From Prolixibacteraceae bacterium (lineage in GTDB: Bacteria > Bacteroidota > Bacteroidia > Bacteroidales > Prolixibacteraceae): a DNA stretch of 64,000 bases. The translations under genes and the position numbers were made by a program. Positions 50,922 through 60,440 of this stretch are shown piece after piece. The notes below the pieces were generated by a model. That model worked only from the letters and a program-made list of their open reading frames with translations. It did not search any database and was not told the origin of the DNA. The first letter of the stretch is position 1; each line of letters starts with the position of its first letter. The stretch is from positions 1 to 64,000 of the forward strand of contig JANXYV010000126.1 of the NCBI GenBank assembly GCA_025355875.1, read 5' to 3'.

Positions 50922-53813
50922 ATGAAAATTTTCTGTTCATTCCTGATTGTACTTTTTTTGACTGGCCTTTTTTCGGTGCAAGCCCAAACTGACAAAAATT
51001 CCAGGATCAACTTTCGAAATGCGCCCGTTTTGTTTAAGAAAGAGGGGAAAATGGTTCAGCAAATTATTGCTGACTTCAAATCAGAAAAGACTTCTGAAAT
51101 TGAATTTTTTGTCTCCGGAAAGCAGGTACTGAAAACCGGGATTAAAAAGGGGAATAACCTTATTTTACTGACTGTTCCAACGGTTTCTTCCTCAAAAAAA
51201 ATCAATATTTCAATCAAAGGTGATCCTGATTTGGCGGGCAACTTTGCGTTTACAATCACTCCGGTGAAAAAATGGGAAGTCTACCTGGTTCAGCATTCGC
51301 ACACCGATATTGGATACACACGACCGCAATCGGAAATACTGGCCGAACACATGCGTTACATCGACTATGCTCTTGACTACTGCGATCAGACCGATGCGAT
51401 GCCCGATGAAGCCAAATTTCGCTGGACCTGCGAATCGGCCTGGGTGACGCGCGAATATTTGCGTTCACGACCGTCCTCTCAAATTGAACGCCTCAAAAAA
51501 CGCATTGCTGAAGGCCGGATTGAAGTTGCCGGAATGTATTGCAACATGGCCGAAATTTCGGACGAAAACATTATGACCGATTTTCTTCAGCCTCTAAAAG
51601 AATTCAGCAAACTTGGAATTCCGGTTAAAACTGCCATGCAGGACGATGTGAACGGAATTGCCTGGTGCATGCCCGACTATTTCAAAAATACCGGGGTCAA
51701 ATACCTCGATATGGGTATCAATAAAACCCGCTCGCTCCTACCCTTCGAAATACCGACCTGCTTTTGGTGGGAAGCTCCATCGGGCGAACGGCTGCTGGCA
51801 TTTCGTGCCGACCATTACATGACCGGCAATTTCTTCGGATTCGAAACAAAGAAAATAATTGCAGAGAAATTACTCGACCATCTCGCCAATCTGGATGAAA
51901 AAAAATATCCGTTCGACCGGATTGGCATTCAGTTTTCAGGATATTTTACCGACAACGCACCACCATCAACCGCTGCCTGCGAACTAATTAAACAGTGGAA
52001 TGCAACCTACGAATCGCCAAAGCTCAAACTTTCGGTTGTCAGTGAATTTTTTGAATATGTAGAGAAAAATTATTCAACTACCCTGCCCATTTACCGGAAT
52101 GCCTGGCTCGACTGGTGGACCGACGGCTATGGTTCAACTTCGCGCGAAACGGCGGAAGTTCGAAAAACGCAGAACCTGAAACAAGTCGATGAAGGGATGT
52201 TCGCGATGGTTTCGATGCTGGGAGGCGATCAAAATCAGAACTTGGAGGCCAATATGGATCACATCAGCGAGAATGCCATTTTCTTTGACGAGCACACCTG
52301 TGGCGCTGATGAAAGCATCGACCGGCCTTATTCAGAAAACTCGACCCGGCAATGGTTGCAAAAAGGCGCCTATGCCTGGGAAGCCCTTAAAAAAGTTACC
52401 TTGCTGAATGAGGAAGCCCTGGCTCGCCTGCAGGAATACCTTAAAAAAGCCAATTATCCACTGATTTATGTGATCAACTCCCTGGGTTGGGAACGTTCAG
52501 GAACGGTAGAACTCTTCATCGATTACCAGATACTTCCGCTCCACAAGCAATTTAAAATCAGCGACATCAGCACAGGAAAAGCAATCACGGCACAAGTTGT
52601 GCGAAAACGCAGTGAAGGCGCCTACTGGCTTTTGGATGTTCCGGACGTTCCGGCATTGGGATATAAAGCCTTAAAAATTGAGCTTACAAACGAGTCAGGA
52701 GAAAATGAGAATTGGAATGAAAATACCGAAATACTTGAAAATGCGCATTACAAAATAGTGGTTGATAAGTCTTTGGGAGCAATCAGCAGCCTGTTCGATA
52801 AAGACATCAACCAGGAATTGATCGATCCGCAGAATCCCTGGAAATTAGGGCAACTCATCCATGAAACAATTCCTGACCGAAATGCAATGACACCATCGCA
52901 CACCACTGTTTCGAATGTCAAAATTAAAGAAGGAACTGATGGTCAGGTTTGGAAAAGCATTCGAATATCAGCAGATTTGGAAGGTTGTGAAAAAGGAATT
53001 GAGAACGACCCCAAAGGACTTGAACTGGAAATCAGGCTGTTCAAAAATATCAAGAAAATTGATTTTCAATATCATGTGGCAAAAGAAATCGTGACCTCTC
53101 CGGAAGCGCTTTATGTCGCTTTTCCGTTTACCTTGCCTGATTCGAGGATCGTTTTCGAAACCATTGGTGGAATACTTTCTCCGGGTCAGCAATTGCCCGG
53201 TTCGTCAAGCGACTGGAATGCAGCGCAGAATTTTGTTTCAGTGCGTGGCCCGAATAGCCAGATCATCGTGGTCAGCAACGAAATCCCCTTGTGGCAGTTC
53301 GGCGATCTGAACCTTGGAAAATTCGAAGCCAATCCAAAACCCGGCAAAACCTGGCTTTATTCCTGGGTGATGAACAATTACTGGTTTACCAACTTCAGGG
53401 CCTTTCAGGAAGGTGGCTTCCACTGGGGCTACCAGATTACTTCAACAAAAGACACCACCAACACCTATGCCACCAAATTTGCCTGGGGCGAACGGAATTT
53501 CTTTGCCACACGCACATTTCCAGCCGGAAAGAATGATTTTCAGTCGCCGGTTTTGGAAACGCTGAAAATCACCGGATCTTCCAACGCAATTTTGATCAAC
53601 AGCCGGCCCTCATTTAAAAATTCAGGTTCAGTTTTGCTTCATTTCAGGGAATTGGAAGGCAAGGCTGCAGAACTGAAACTGGAATCGAAGCTTGCCGGAC
53701 GGTCAATTAAACAAATTACCGAAGTAAATGCAGTCGGTAAGGCAAGCGGAAACCCATTGCAATCCATCAGGTTCAAACCATTTGAAGTAAAGTTTGTGGA
53801 AGTTCAGTTTTAA
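50922..53813 (+). CDS. secreted GH38-type alpha-mannosidase-like glycoside hydrolase
   Basis: 963 residues with signal peptide (about 1-22, ending VQA). The zinc-binding catalytic start is YLVQHSHTDIGYTRPQSE (His125, Asp129), and the presumed nucleophile region is QDDVNGIAWCMP (Asp241/Asp242). FRADHYMTGNFFGFETKKI and DEHTCGADESIDRPYS are also typical of the GH38/DUF5054 group. The N-terminal 110 residues form an extra beta domain and the C-terminal 400 a sandwich. Retaining alpha-mannosidase is the family activity. It is co-directional with the peptidase gene and convergent with the cupin isomerase gene, which fits a mannose-using region. Confidence 0.85.
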   Translation: MKIFCSFLIVLFLTGLFSVQAQTDKNSRINFRNAPVLFKKEGKMVQQIIADFKSEKTSEIEFFVSGKQVLKTGIKKGNNLILLTVPTVSSSKKINISIKGDPDLAGNFAFTITPVKKWEVYLVQHSHTDIGYTRPQSEILAEHMRYIDYALDYCDQTDAMPDEAKFRWTCESAWVTREYLRSRPSSQIERLKKRIAEGRIEVAGMYCNMAEISDENIMTDFLQPLKEFSKLGIPVKTAMQDDVNGIAWCMPDYFKNTGVKYLDMGINKTRSLLPFEIPTCFWWEAPSGERLLAFRADHYMTGNFFGFETKKIIAEKLLDHLANLDEKKYPFDRIGIQFSGYFTDNAPPSTAACELIKQWNATYESPKLKLSVVSEFFEYVEKNYSTTLPIYRNAWLDWWTDGYGSTSRETAEVRKTQNLKQVDEGMFAMVSMLGGDQNQNLEANMDHISENAIFFDEHTCGADESIDRPYSENSTRQWLQKGAYAWEALKKVTLLNEEALARLQEYLKKANYPLIYVINSLGWERSGTVELFIDYQILPLHKQFKISDISTGKAITAQVVRKRSEGAYWLLDVPDVPALGYKALKIELTNESGENENWNENTEILENAHYKIVVDKSLGAISSLFDKDINQELIDPQNPWKLGQLIHETIPDRNAMTPSHTTVSNVKIKEGTDGQVWKSIRISADLEGCEKGIENDPKGLELEIRLFKNIKKIDFQYHVAKEIVTSPEALYVAFPFTLPDSRIVFETIGGILSPGQQLPGSSSDWNAAQNFVSVRGPNSQIIVVSNEIPLWQFGDLNLGKFEANPKPGKTWLYSWVMNNYWFTNFRAFQEGGFHWGYQITSTKDTTNTYATKFAWGERNFFATRTFPAGKNDFQSPVLETLKITGSSNAILINSRPSFKNSGSVLLHFRELEGKAAELKLESKLAGRSIKQITEVNAVGKASGNPLQSIRFKPFEVKFVEVQF

Positions 53814-53874
53814 AATCGGAACAGCGAATTAACCGTTCAAAATCCGTCATCTATTTTTTTCGAATTTGGAACAA

Positions 53875-54654
53875 TTAGGGCACAAAATTCTGCCAAACAT
53901 CCTTCACTAACTGAGGTTGTGGCACAAACAAAAATCGTTCAGGATTTTCCTCAAACTGGGTGTAAATTGGTTTTCCGTTTACTATTCCAAGTTGTGAATA
54001 AATCTCCGGACTTTTGACTACTAATTCTGAATCCAGATAATTCAGGTTTTTCAGCCAATCAATTTCTCCTGAAGGAGCTATCACCGGAAACCAGGCCAAC
54101 CCTTTGTGGGCGCGTACTCCATCGTACTCGAAACCATATTCACGGTCGCACCAGGCGCCAAAAGTGAGCGGCTGCCCCGCATCAGCGCTGATGGTTGCAT
54201 GAGCCCAGTTTGGTGGCACAATCACCACTTGGCCAGGTTGAGCAATTACTGCAAAGCAACGGCCAGGGTCATCTTCAGCCGATTCCTGCATGTAAATAAT
54301 TGCTTTGCCGCTCCAGATTTCATACACTTCGGGAGTTGACCAACCTGAAAACGGGGAAACCTTGTGAATATGCCCCTGACTGCGAACAGGCTCATCGCCC
54401 AGGCGTCCGGCGGCATAGGTGACCGCACCATACAGCAAGTGAAGTTGTTGTAGTTGGCGGAAGTGCTCCGATTTGCCAACATCCATGGCAATGGAATACA
54501 CCGGATCAGGTCCATCACAGTCAGGATTTCGTAAGCTTTTCCGAATGGAATCAAGCGAACGGTTTTCAACTTCAGGTCCAAAGATATTTGTGCCATAATG
54601 AAAACCCATAGGCTGGGTGGTTGGTTGGATATCAAATCCGGGATAAAAATTCAT
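53875..54654 (-). CDS. cupin-type glucose-6-phosphate isomerase
   Basis: 259 residues of the archaeal-type GPI family, a metal-dependent cupin that interconverts glucose-6-phosphate and fructose-6-phosphate and is unrelated to the usual Pgi. Metal ligands are in RSQGHIHKVSPFSGWSTPEVYEIWSGKAIIYM (His, His, Glu) and PPNWAHATIS (His). The N-terminal MGFHYGTNIFGPEVENRSLDSIRKSLRNPDCDGPDPVYSIAMDVG is also characteristic. It is the last intact gene of the minus-strand sugar cluster, separated from the GH-A gene by a gap with repeats and a gene remnant. Confidence 0.88.
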   Translation of the reverse strand: MNFYPGFDIQPTTQPMGFHYGTNIFGPEVENRSLDSIRKSLRNPDCDGPDPVYSIAMDVGKSEHFRQLQQLHLLYGAVTYAAGRLGDEPVRSQGHIHKVSPFSGWSTPEVYEIWSGKAIIYMQESAEDDPGRCFAVIAQPGQVVIVPPNWAHATISADAGQPLTFGAWCDREYGFEYDGVRAHKGLAWFPVIAPSGEIDWLKNLNYLDSELVVKSPEIYSQLGIVNGKPIYTQFEENPERFLFVPQPQLVKDVWQNFVP

Positions 54655-54745
54655 GTCAGGAAATTTTCAATGTTAAGGTACTACTGAATTCATCTGAATG
54701 CTAGCATATTTACCATTCAAATTATTAGACTTAAGCCATATATTT

Positions 54746-54877
54746 TCAATAATCAATTCTTAAAGTGATAAACCCATAAGGAATTATCTTAACAGATTCA
54801 CCGGTTTCCTGACTGGGAATTTCTTCGAGCGAACACAGTTGAACCGATTTTGGAGCACCAATCGGGAATTTAAGTCC
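54746..54877 (-). pseudogene. 43-codon 3' remnant of a glycosidase-like gene
   Basis: An open stretch on the minus strand ending in TGA (54746-54748) encodes KFPIGAPKSVQLCSLEEIP and, after a few residues, ESVKIIPYGFITLRIDY. Alternating hydrophobic strands ending P-Y-x-F/I-x-T-L-R resemble the C-terminal sandwich of glycosidases such as GH38. It has no start and is closed upstream by a TAG formed at the edge of the 26-bp inverted repeat. It looks like the tail of a gene whose body was lost. The parent family is uncertain. Confidence 0.4.
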
Positions 54878-54939
54878 CTATGTTTGTAATGTGCACTTAT
54901 GCTACTCTAGCAAAAGTGCACATTACAAACATAGGGACT
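54873..54939. repeat. perfect 26-bp inverted repeat with 15-base spacer
   Basis: Left arm 54873-54898 begins AGTCCCTATGTTTGTAATG; right arm 54914-54939 is its exact reverse complement. The spacer carries a nested GCTA/TAGC. Pairing continues weakly outward through an AATTTAA-like flank. No T tract follows. It could be a MITE-like element, an insertion-sequence end pair or a long hairpin in the transcript. It adjoins a gene remnant. Confidence 0.8.
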
Positions 54940-54951
54940 CAATTTAAGGTG

Positions 54952-54984
54952 ACAGATCCGGTGGCTCCGGATCATCGGATCTGT
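54952..54984 (-). repeat. nested GATCCGG hairpin just after the GH-A gene
   Basis: GATCCGG (54955-54961) and CCGGATC (54967-54973) enclose TGGCT; an alternative outer pairing ACAGATCCG (54952-54960) with CGGATCTGT (54976-54984) also exists. It lies six bases beyond the upstream gene's stop. No U-tract, so it may be an RNA-stabilising hairpin or REP-like repeat, not a terminator. Confidence 0.55.
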
Positions 54985-54989
54985 AAATT

Positions 54990-56483
54990 TCATTGATTTA
55001 TAATTCCCTGATCGCTGTTTTTCAGTGAATAACTGCTTACTGTTGTGATGCTTCTTCCAGGCAAAGTAAGCTGTTTTGGTGATCCTGCAACGAATTTTCC
55101 AATTGGATTCAATTCAAATCCGGGCTTTAAAACCAGTTCCTTTGAAACCTGATAAATATTTAGTTGCTTTTCAGGAAAGGCAGCGATGGCAAGGGTTACC
55201 GTTTGAGATTCGTTTTTCAGGTTCAGGATAAAAATGCTCAATTCGCCCTTCGGACTAATCAAAGCAACCGACATCAAGGTACTATCTTTTTTACTAACGA
55301 CACATTCAACCGAACTGGAATACTTGGACATGAACCGTGTCAAAATTCCAAATCCGTAATATGCTTCAGGTTCGGGTTTTACTTCGGAAAGGTATTTTTT
55401 AGTATTTCGGTCGAAGGTCTGGATCAGTTGCCATTGACCATCGAGGTCGCCGCGGTTGGTAAAGCTCCACCGGTTGAAGCCATCCACTCCTGCACGGATT
55501 CCACGTACAAAATCGGAAGCATTGGAAAGTGAGGCATCAAAAGATTTCGGTCCCGGATTTCCGCCTCCAAACCCCAATTTCATATTCCCGAATTCGGACA
55601 TAAAGAAAGGCTTATTCTGTGCATGCGCCCAGTTGGCCCAGCGTTTGAGGTTTGCTTCCCCTGAAGCGGTCACTCCATCGTACGAATGAATGTCGAAACT
55701 TCCCAGATAGGATGCAAAACCCAACTTTTCTTCCTGAAATGGCGGCATGCTTGTCCAGTCGGGTCCCGAAATCGGAATGGTGATCTTTCGTGCATCAAAC
55801 TCTTCTTTCAGTCGCTTCCAGGCATCGTTGATCGATCCCTTGGCATCGCCGTATTCCCACCAGTAGCCCCACGGACCGCCAGGAGGTTCGTTGGTCATAC
55901 AGAAATATTTGATGCAGCTGTAGCCTTTCGCTTTGGTGAGATGTTCAATCAAGGATGCAATTCCATCGGCAAAATCATCGAGGTTTCTGGGTGCGCTGAT
56001 TAACGGATGAACTCCCGGATAGGAATTCCATGCTACATGACTCCACATTTGTTGCAGGAAAACATCGGCATGGTTTTGCTCGCACCAGTCCAGAATGCGG
56101 TATAACGCCTGCATTTCCTCATTTTCCCAGTCGAATTGGCGCCGATCAGGTTCATACATGCGCTGATCGATTTCTACCCTTACAAAATCAAGTCCGAGCC
56201 AGGCTGCGTGGTTCACAATTTGTTTCCATGCATCAACTTCAGTCACCGGAGGGTTCCCGCCAAAAGCACTTCCGCGTGGGCCAACTTCCCTGGCAGGAAA
56301 TTTATATTTCGAGTTCTCCAGAGGAATTTCCCAGCTCAAGGTATGCCACGATGCGCCCATTCCACCACGCATGGTATGGATGATTTTGGAAGCATCAACA
56401 TGGATTTCTGCATCGGGTTTTAAAGGTTTTGAGAAGGCGAAAAACAGAATGACAGAAATAAATAGAAGTATAAAACGGTTCAT
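54990..56483 (-). CDS. secreted clan GH-A glycoside hydrolase (GH5/GH30/GH39-like)
   Basis: 497 residues from the ATG at 56483, which opens with the signal peptide MNRFILLFISVILFFAFS; eight further codons upstream to 56507 overlap the gap and are not needed. The barrel has the acid/base glutamate in FCMTNEPPGG (Glu199) and the nucleophile in PFFMSEFGN (Glu297), the spacing expected for clan A. LGLDFVRVEIDQRMYEPD and FDIHSYDGVTASG are barrel strands; the last 110 residues form a beta-sandwich as in GH30. Substrate not readable. It lies 33 bases after the mannose-6-phosphate isomerase-like gene in the cluster. Confidence 0.82.
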   Translation of the reverse strand: MNRFILLFISVILFFAFSKPLKPDAEIHVDASKIIHTMRGGMGASWHTLSWEIPLENSKYKFPAREVGPRGSAFGGNPPVTEVDAWKQIVNHAAWLGLDFVRVEIDQRMYEPDRRQFDWENEEMQALYRILDWCEQNHADVFLQQMWSHVAWNSYPGVHPLISAPRNLDDFADGIASLIEHLTKAKGYSCIKYFCMTNEPPGGPWGYWWEYGDAKGSINDAWKRLKEEFDARKITIPISGPDWTSMPPFQEEKLGFASYLGSFDIHSYDGVTASGEANLKRWANWAHAQNKPFFMSEFGNMKLGFGGGNPGPKSFDASLSNASDFVRGIRAGVDGFNRWSFTNRGDLDGQWQLIQTFDRNTKKYLSEVKPEPEAYYGFGILTRFMSKYSSSVECVVSKKDSTLMSVALISPKGELSIFILNLKNESQTVTLAIAAFPEKQLNIYQVSKELVLKPGFELNPIGKFVAGSPKQLTLPGRSITTVSSYSLKNSDQGIINQ

Positions 56484-56516
56484 ATTTTTGAATTTTAGGT
56501 GACTCACAGTAAAATC

Positions 56517-58325
56517 TTAAAATCTAACATAACCTTTCATCGTTCCGCATTTCTGGCCTTCGCCAGATACGTAGGGGCGAATGGTGTAAGCGCCAACTTT
56601 TGCCGGAACAATAAACACTTCCGCGTAATGAACGATGAATGGCTCAAAGGATTCGATCGGGCTTTCGACAATCACTTGATCGCCTTCAACCAGGCAAATC
56701 ACATGAACTCCTCCATTGGTATGGTGTTCTGTCTTTTTGGTGAACCAATGCCGACGGGTTTCAATGAATTCTCGTTCGTGTAAACCTGTGCGTTCTTCCA
56801 CCCAACCATCGCCTTCAGCGACCACCTGAATGTTATTGACCAGATTTTGCCGCGTCCAATCGGTGGTTCTGTCCCATTGAATGTTCTTTTTTCCATGCTC
56901 AATGTTGATGGGGCGTGGCTTTCCATCCATTCCCAAACGACCCCAATCCCACAATTTGAAAGTGAAAATATACGGTGTGGCACTGATTTCAAGCACCATG
57001 CTGCTTCTTCCTGAACAGTGAATGGTTCCGGCCGGAATCAGCACATGATCGTGCTTTTTCATTGGCCAGGTTTGAACGTGTTTTTCTGCCTCAAATGGTT
57101 TTCCTCCTGCCTGGGCTTCTTCCAGATCGGTCAGCATTTCTTCTGGATTCACGCCTTCCTTCAAACCCAGGTAAACGATGGCATCGTCTTCCACATCCAT
57201 CATGTAATAGCTTTCGTCCTGTGTGCAGTGCAGTCCGAATTTCTCCTGAATGTATTCGGTGAGCGGATGAACCTGCAGACTCAGGTGGCCGCCTTCCATG
57301 GTGTCGAGGTAGTCGAAACGAATCGGGAATTCGTCGCCAAAACGCCCGTGAACCGGATCGCCCATCAATTCACGAGGATGACGGAAAACCAGGTTGATTG
57401 ACGGAATTTCAATCACATCCTCACCAAACTTCAGCAACAGGCTATTCTCTTCGGGAACGGCATTGAAACACCAGGCATAGTTTTGAGCCGATGGATCCAA
57501 ATTGCAAACCTCTTTCATCCACTGACCGCCCCATGGTCCCGGATCGAAAAACGGCACCACGCTAAACGGACGATTGGTGGCGATTTCAAGACCTTCAAGA
57601 ATGGCTTTTCCTTCTACCATTTTTGGTTGTTCAATTTTATTGGTGTCGAGTAGGAAATCCCAGCTATCGAACAACGTTTTTTTAAGTCGGTCACAAACGC
57701 GCCAATCCACGAAAAACCCTTGTTTATAAAGCAACATCCAGTCGGCGGTATCACGGTTTTTCACTCCAAGATTATCGACCAAATGTTGACGCATACGCAG
57801 TTGGATTTCCCAGCGGGCCATGTCGGCATAAATAAGAAGAGAGGCCTGCCCCCGGCCCCCTCCCAAGGAGGGGGAGTTTGGGCAAAGCAACGACGCGCCG
57901 CTTCCGTAGATGATGATGGTTCCTTCTTCTGTGTTTAAAAGTTCTTCCTGAATGGCTTTTACTTTATCTGAATCGAAAAAGGCATCCATTGTTAATCGGG
58001 TCAAGTAGCCAAAAATACGATCATTGGTCACATCCGGGAAAACCAGTTGTTTGATCTCATCTTCCGGAAGCATGAAATCGGCAGCATGAATAAATCGATC
58101 GTGTTTCAGTCCTGTTTTCAGGTTTGAAACCAGTTCTTCATGAATCACGCCCTGATAGGTTTCAACCACCACCTGTTTTTTCGGACTTTTGATGTTCAAT
58201 ATTTCCTTGCTCAACCGGTTGCAAATGTCAGCCCAGCCTTTTTCAACCTTGTAGGTTGTGTCTTTCACCTCCACCACCGGGAGATTGTTAAATTTCGAGG
58301 GTTTGTTTAAATATTTTTGCGTCAT
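56517..58325 (-). CDS. class I mannose-6-phosphate isomerase-like protein with inserted repeat peptide
   Basis: 602 residues, much longer than standard ManA (about 390). The C-terminal half carries the zinc-cupin signature: HLSLQVHPLTEYIQEKFG, DESYYMMDVEDDAIVYLGLKEGV and VLIPAGTIHCSGRSSMVLEIS. The N-terminal 200 residues hold a kinase-like IIIYGSGASLL and LLIYADMARWEIQLRMRQ, as in the long Bacteroidota form of this family. Between these two segments lies SPSLGGGRGQA, encoded by a GC-rich palindromic repeat (57844-57876), an in-frame insertion. It overlaps nothing and lies seven bases after the GH2 gene. Fructose-6-phosphate/mannose-6-phosphate exchange is the expected reaction. Confidence 0.82.
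   Translation of the reverse strand: MTQKYLNKPSKFNNLPVVEVKDTTYKVEKGWADICNRLSKEILNIKSPKKQVVVETYQGVIHEELVSNLKTGLKHDRFIHAADFMLPEDEIKQLVFPDVTNDRIFGYLTRLTMDAFFDSDKVKAIQEELLNTEEGTIIIYGSGASLLCPNSPSLGGGRGQASLLIYADMARWEIQLRMRQHLVDNLGVKNRDTADWMLLYKQGFFVDWRVCDRLKKTLFDSWDFLLDTNKIEQPKMVEGKAILEGLEIATNRPFSVVPFFDPGPWGGQWMKEVCNLDPSAQNYAWCFNAVPEENSLLLKFGEDVIEIPSINLVFRHPRELMGDPVHGRFGDEFPIRFDYLDTMEGGHLSLQVHPLTEYIQEKFGLHCTQDESYYMMDVEDDAIVYLGLKEGVNPEEMLTDLEEAQAGGKPFEAEKHVQTWPMKKHDHVLIPAGTIHCSGRSSMVLEISATPYIFTFKLWDWGRLGMDGKPRPINIEHGKKNIQWDRTTDWTRQNLVNNIQVVAEGDGWVEERTGLHEREFIETRRHWFTKKTEHHTNGGVHVICLVEGDQVIVESPIESFEPFIVHYAEVFIVPAKVGAYTIRPYVSGEGQKCGTMKGYVRF
57844..57876. repeat. GC-rich palindromic element inside the isomerase gene
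   Basis: Centred on CCCCCTCC-CAA-GGAGGGGG (57856-57874). The 33 bases align without gaps to 61386-61418 in the ROK kinase gene with 24 identities by eye. Read on the minus strand both give S-P-S-(L/I)-G in the same frame. The surrounding isomerase sequence is continuous on both sides, so the element was tolerated as a coding insertion. Confidence 0.7.
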
Positions 58326-58331
58326 GTTTTG

Positions 58332-60440
58332 CTAATTAACTGAAAAATCGCGGATACTTTTTACGGTTTCACCTTTGTAACTAATTTCGGCCTGCAACTG
58401 GTATTTTCCTTTAGTTTCAGGCGTTTTCAGTTTCATATCAATTATCTTTTTCTCGTACATCTTTAAATCCACCAACGTTTCCTGATTCGAAACGGTTTCA
58501 TTTCCTGCCATAACCGACAATTTCAGAGTTCCACTCCAATCTTCGCCAGTATCGTTGAATACATGAGTGGGAACCGAAAGTTCTGCCCCCGGAGCAAACG
58601 ATTTGTCCCAAACTTCAACCATTAAGCCAACCGGACTGAAAGATTGCTTTACATATTTATAAAATTGCGGCTCGTAATTCAGGTTTTTTAGATCGATGAA
58701 ATTATCGCTGGTTTGTCCTCGGGGCTTTGCTGAACGGGAATAGCCCAGCCCACAAAAGTGCAATACACCGGCACATTTTCGATAGGCCCGCCAGTATTCG
58801 GTGAGGATGGCCGTGTATTTTGCCTGAGCCTCAAACTTATGTTCTTTGGTAATTGCTTCGGGAAATGCCACCTTATAAACCCGGTCGGTCAGTGTGGTTG
58901 GCGTTCCGTCACGGTTGAGCCAAAGCCACGAATATTCATTGTTGATCACCGGGTTTGGGTATCGTCCGCCATTTGGCATCGGACTATGCTGGTTGGGGTC
59001 GTTGTCGGGCAGCAGCACTGTTGAAAGCAAATCTTTCAAACAACCTGCCTTTGAAGGATTCTGCCCAGTAAAATATTTTACAAAAAGATACGGGTGCGAT
59101 TCGATTGCATCGGTTTCGCTCATTGGCGGCGCATAACCATTGTCCCACGGACGGTTAGAAAGATCGAGATGACGAACCATTTGAATTGCTTTCCCGGTGG
59201 TGTCGTTCACCGATTCGTTTTGCGCGTCCCAGAAAACCACGCAAGGATGGTTCCAGCGATCACGCATCCAGTCGCGATATTCGGCGGCTAACTGTTTCGA
59301 GGTGATTTTTCCCTGAAATTGTGCAAAACCGCCTTTTCCTCCAGTCCAGACCGGAAATTCGTCTTGAATCAGTATACCTAGACTATCGGCAATTTCGTAC
59401 CAGCGTTCAGGCGGAAACCCAATGCAGTAACGGATACTATTCCAATTCATATCCTTGAACTGAGCATGCAGTTTGGTCACCCATTTCGATTCCCAGGGAA
59501 GACTATTCCTGTCCGGATCTTCAAAAAAGCGAAAAATACAAACATTGGTGCCACGCAGATAATACGGATTTCCGTTCAGTAAAAAAACGCTGCTTCCCTT
59601 GCTTCCAGAGAAACTCCGCAACCCAAAACGGGTTGTGGTCTTGTCTCCTGAAGTGCTTAATTCCAGATCGTAGAGGAACGGACTTTCGGGCGACCACAAA
59701 TGGCAATTTGGAATTTTTACCGTAAAATCAGCTAATTGCAGTTTGCAGTCCGAAGTTCCTTCTGCCACAATCTTTCCTGAAATTGCTTCTCTAAGGAGGT
59801 AAGAAACTTCCGGATTTTGATCAGATTCTTTGGATTGAATTTCTGCCACCACCCGAACCTGTTTATTGGAAACATCAGGAACGGTTTGAACATTGGCGAT
59901 AAACGGATAGTCGGAAATGATGAGCTTCACTTCATCGTAAATTCCGGGAGTGTATTTTGTTTTTTCGAAATCGTGGCCATTAACCACGGTATCCGGAAGA
60001 TTGTTACGACACCCAACGGCAATAAGTAGCTCATTTTCTTTGCCATCCTTATTCAGAAAAGGTTTCAGGTTAAAAACTGAAGGCGTAAAACTACGTGTAT
60101 TTTCCCCTGCCAGATTTCCGTTCACATAAACCTTGGTATGATAGGCAGCTTTGTTGATTTTCAATTGAACGACTTGTGCATCATCGGCACTGATTGTTTT
60201 TTTGTACCAATAAACAGCGTTGTTGTATGCCGTGTCCTGCAAATCAATTTCGGGCAGAGCCATATCAACCAGCCCGGGAACCTGAATTTTAGCCGAAAAA
60301 ACGGAAGGAATTTCAGTAAACGAAGCAGTTTTCGTTATTTCCCAGATTCCATCCAAATTGGTTACCTGTCGGATCTTAGAACCCTGATGGCATGCTGAAA
60401 TCAACAGAAACAATACCAGAAAAGAGAGTAATTTGCTCAT
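58332..60440 (-). CDS. GH2 family glycoside hydrolase, lipoprotein
   Basis: 702 residues with a lipoprotein signal (LLSFLVLFLLISAC, Cys near residue 17). Domain order is GH2: sugar-binding jelly roll (NLDGIWEITKTASF, YWYKKTI, KVYVNGNLAGENTRSFTPSVFNL), immunoglobulin-like domain (HLWSPESPFLYDLEL, TTRFGLRSF), then the barrel (LLNGNPYYLRGTNVCIFRFFEDPDR, MNWNSIRYCIGFPPERWYEIADSLGILIQDEFPVW) with the acid/base Asn-Glu in VVFWDAQNESVND. Retaining beta-galactosidase, beta-mannosidase or beta-glucuronidase are all possible. Its start overlaps the ROK kinase stop by four bases (ATGA type), so translation is probably coupled. Confidence 0.87.
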   Translation of the reverse strand: MSKLLSFLVLFLLISACHQGSKIRQVTNLDGIWEITKTASFTEIPSVFSAKIQVPGLVDMALPEIDLQDTAYNNAVYWYKKTISADDAQVVQLKINKAAYHTKVYVNGNLAGENTRSFTPSVFNLKPFLNKDGKENELLIAVGCRNNLPDTVVNGHDFEKTKYTPGIYDEVKLIISDYPFIANVQTVPDVSNKQVRVVAEIQSKESDQNPEVSYLLREAISGKIVAEGTSDCKLQLADFTVKIPNCHLWSPESPFLYDLELSTSGDKTTTRFGLRSFSGSKGSSVFLLNGNPYYLRGTNVCIFRFFEDPDRNSLPWESKWVTKLHAQFKDMNWNSIRYCIGFPPERWYEIADSLGILIQDEFPVWTGGKGGFAQFQGKITSKQLAAEYRDWMRDRWNHPCVVFWDAQNESVNDTTGKAIQMVRHLDLSNRPWDNGYAPPMSETDAIESHPYLFVKYFTGQNPSKAGCLKDLLSTVLLPDNDPNQHSPMPNGGRYPNPVINNEYSWLWLNRDGTPTTLTDRVYKVAFPEAITKEHKFEAQAKYTAILTEYWRAYRKCAGVLHFCGLGYSRSAKPRGQTSDNFIDLKNLNYEPQFYKYVKQSFSPVGLMVEVWDKSFAPGAELSVPTHVFNDTGEDWSGTLKLSVMAGNETVSNQETLVDLKMYEKKIIDMKLKTPETKGKYQLQAEISYKGETVKSIRDFSVN

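Noticed and set aside
54873-54939. Intrinsic terminator
   Set aside because: A 26-bp perfect stem without any following T run does not fit; listed as a repeat instead.
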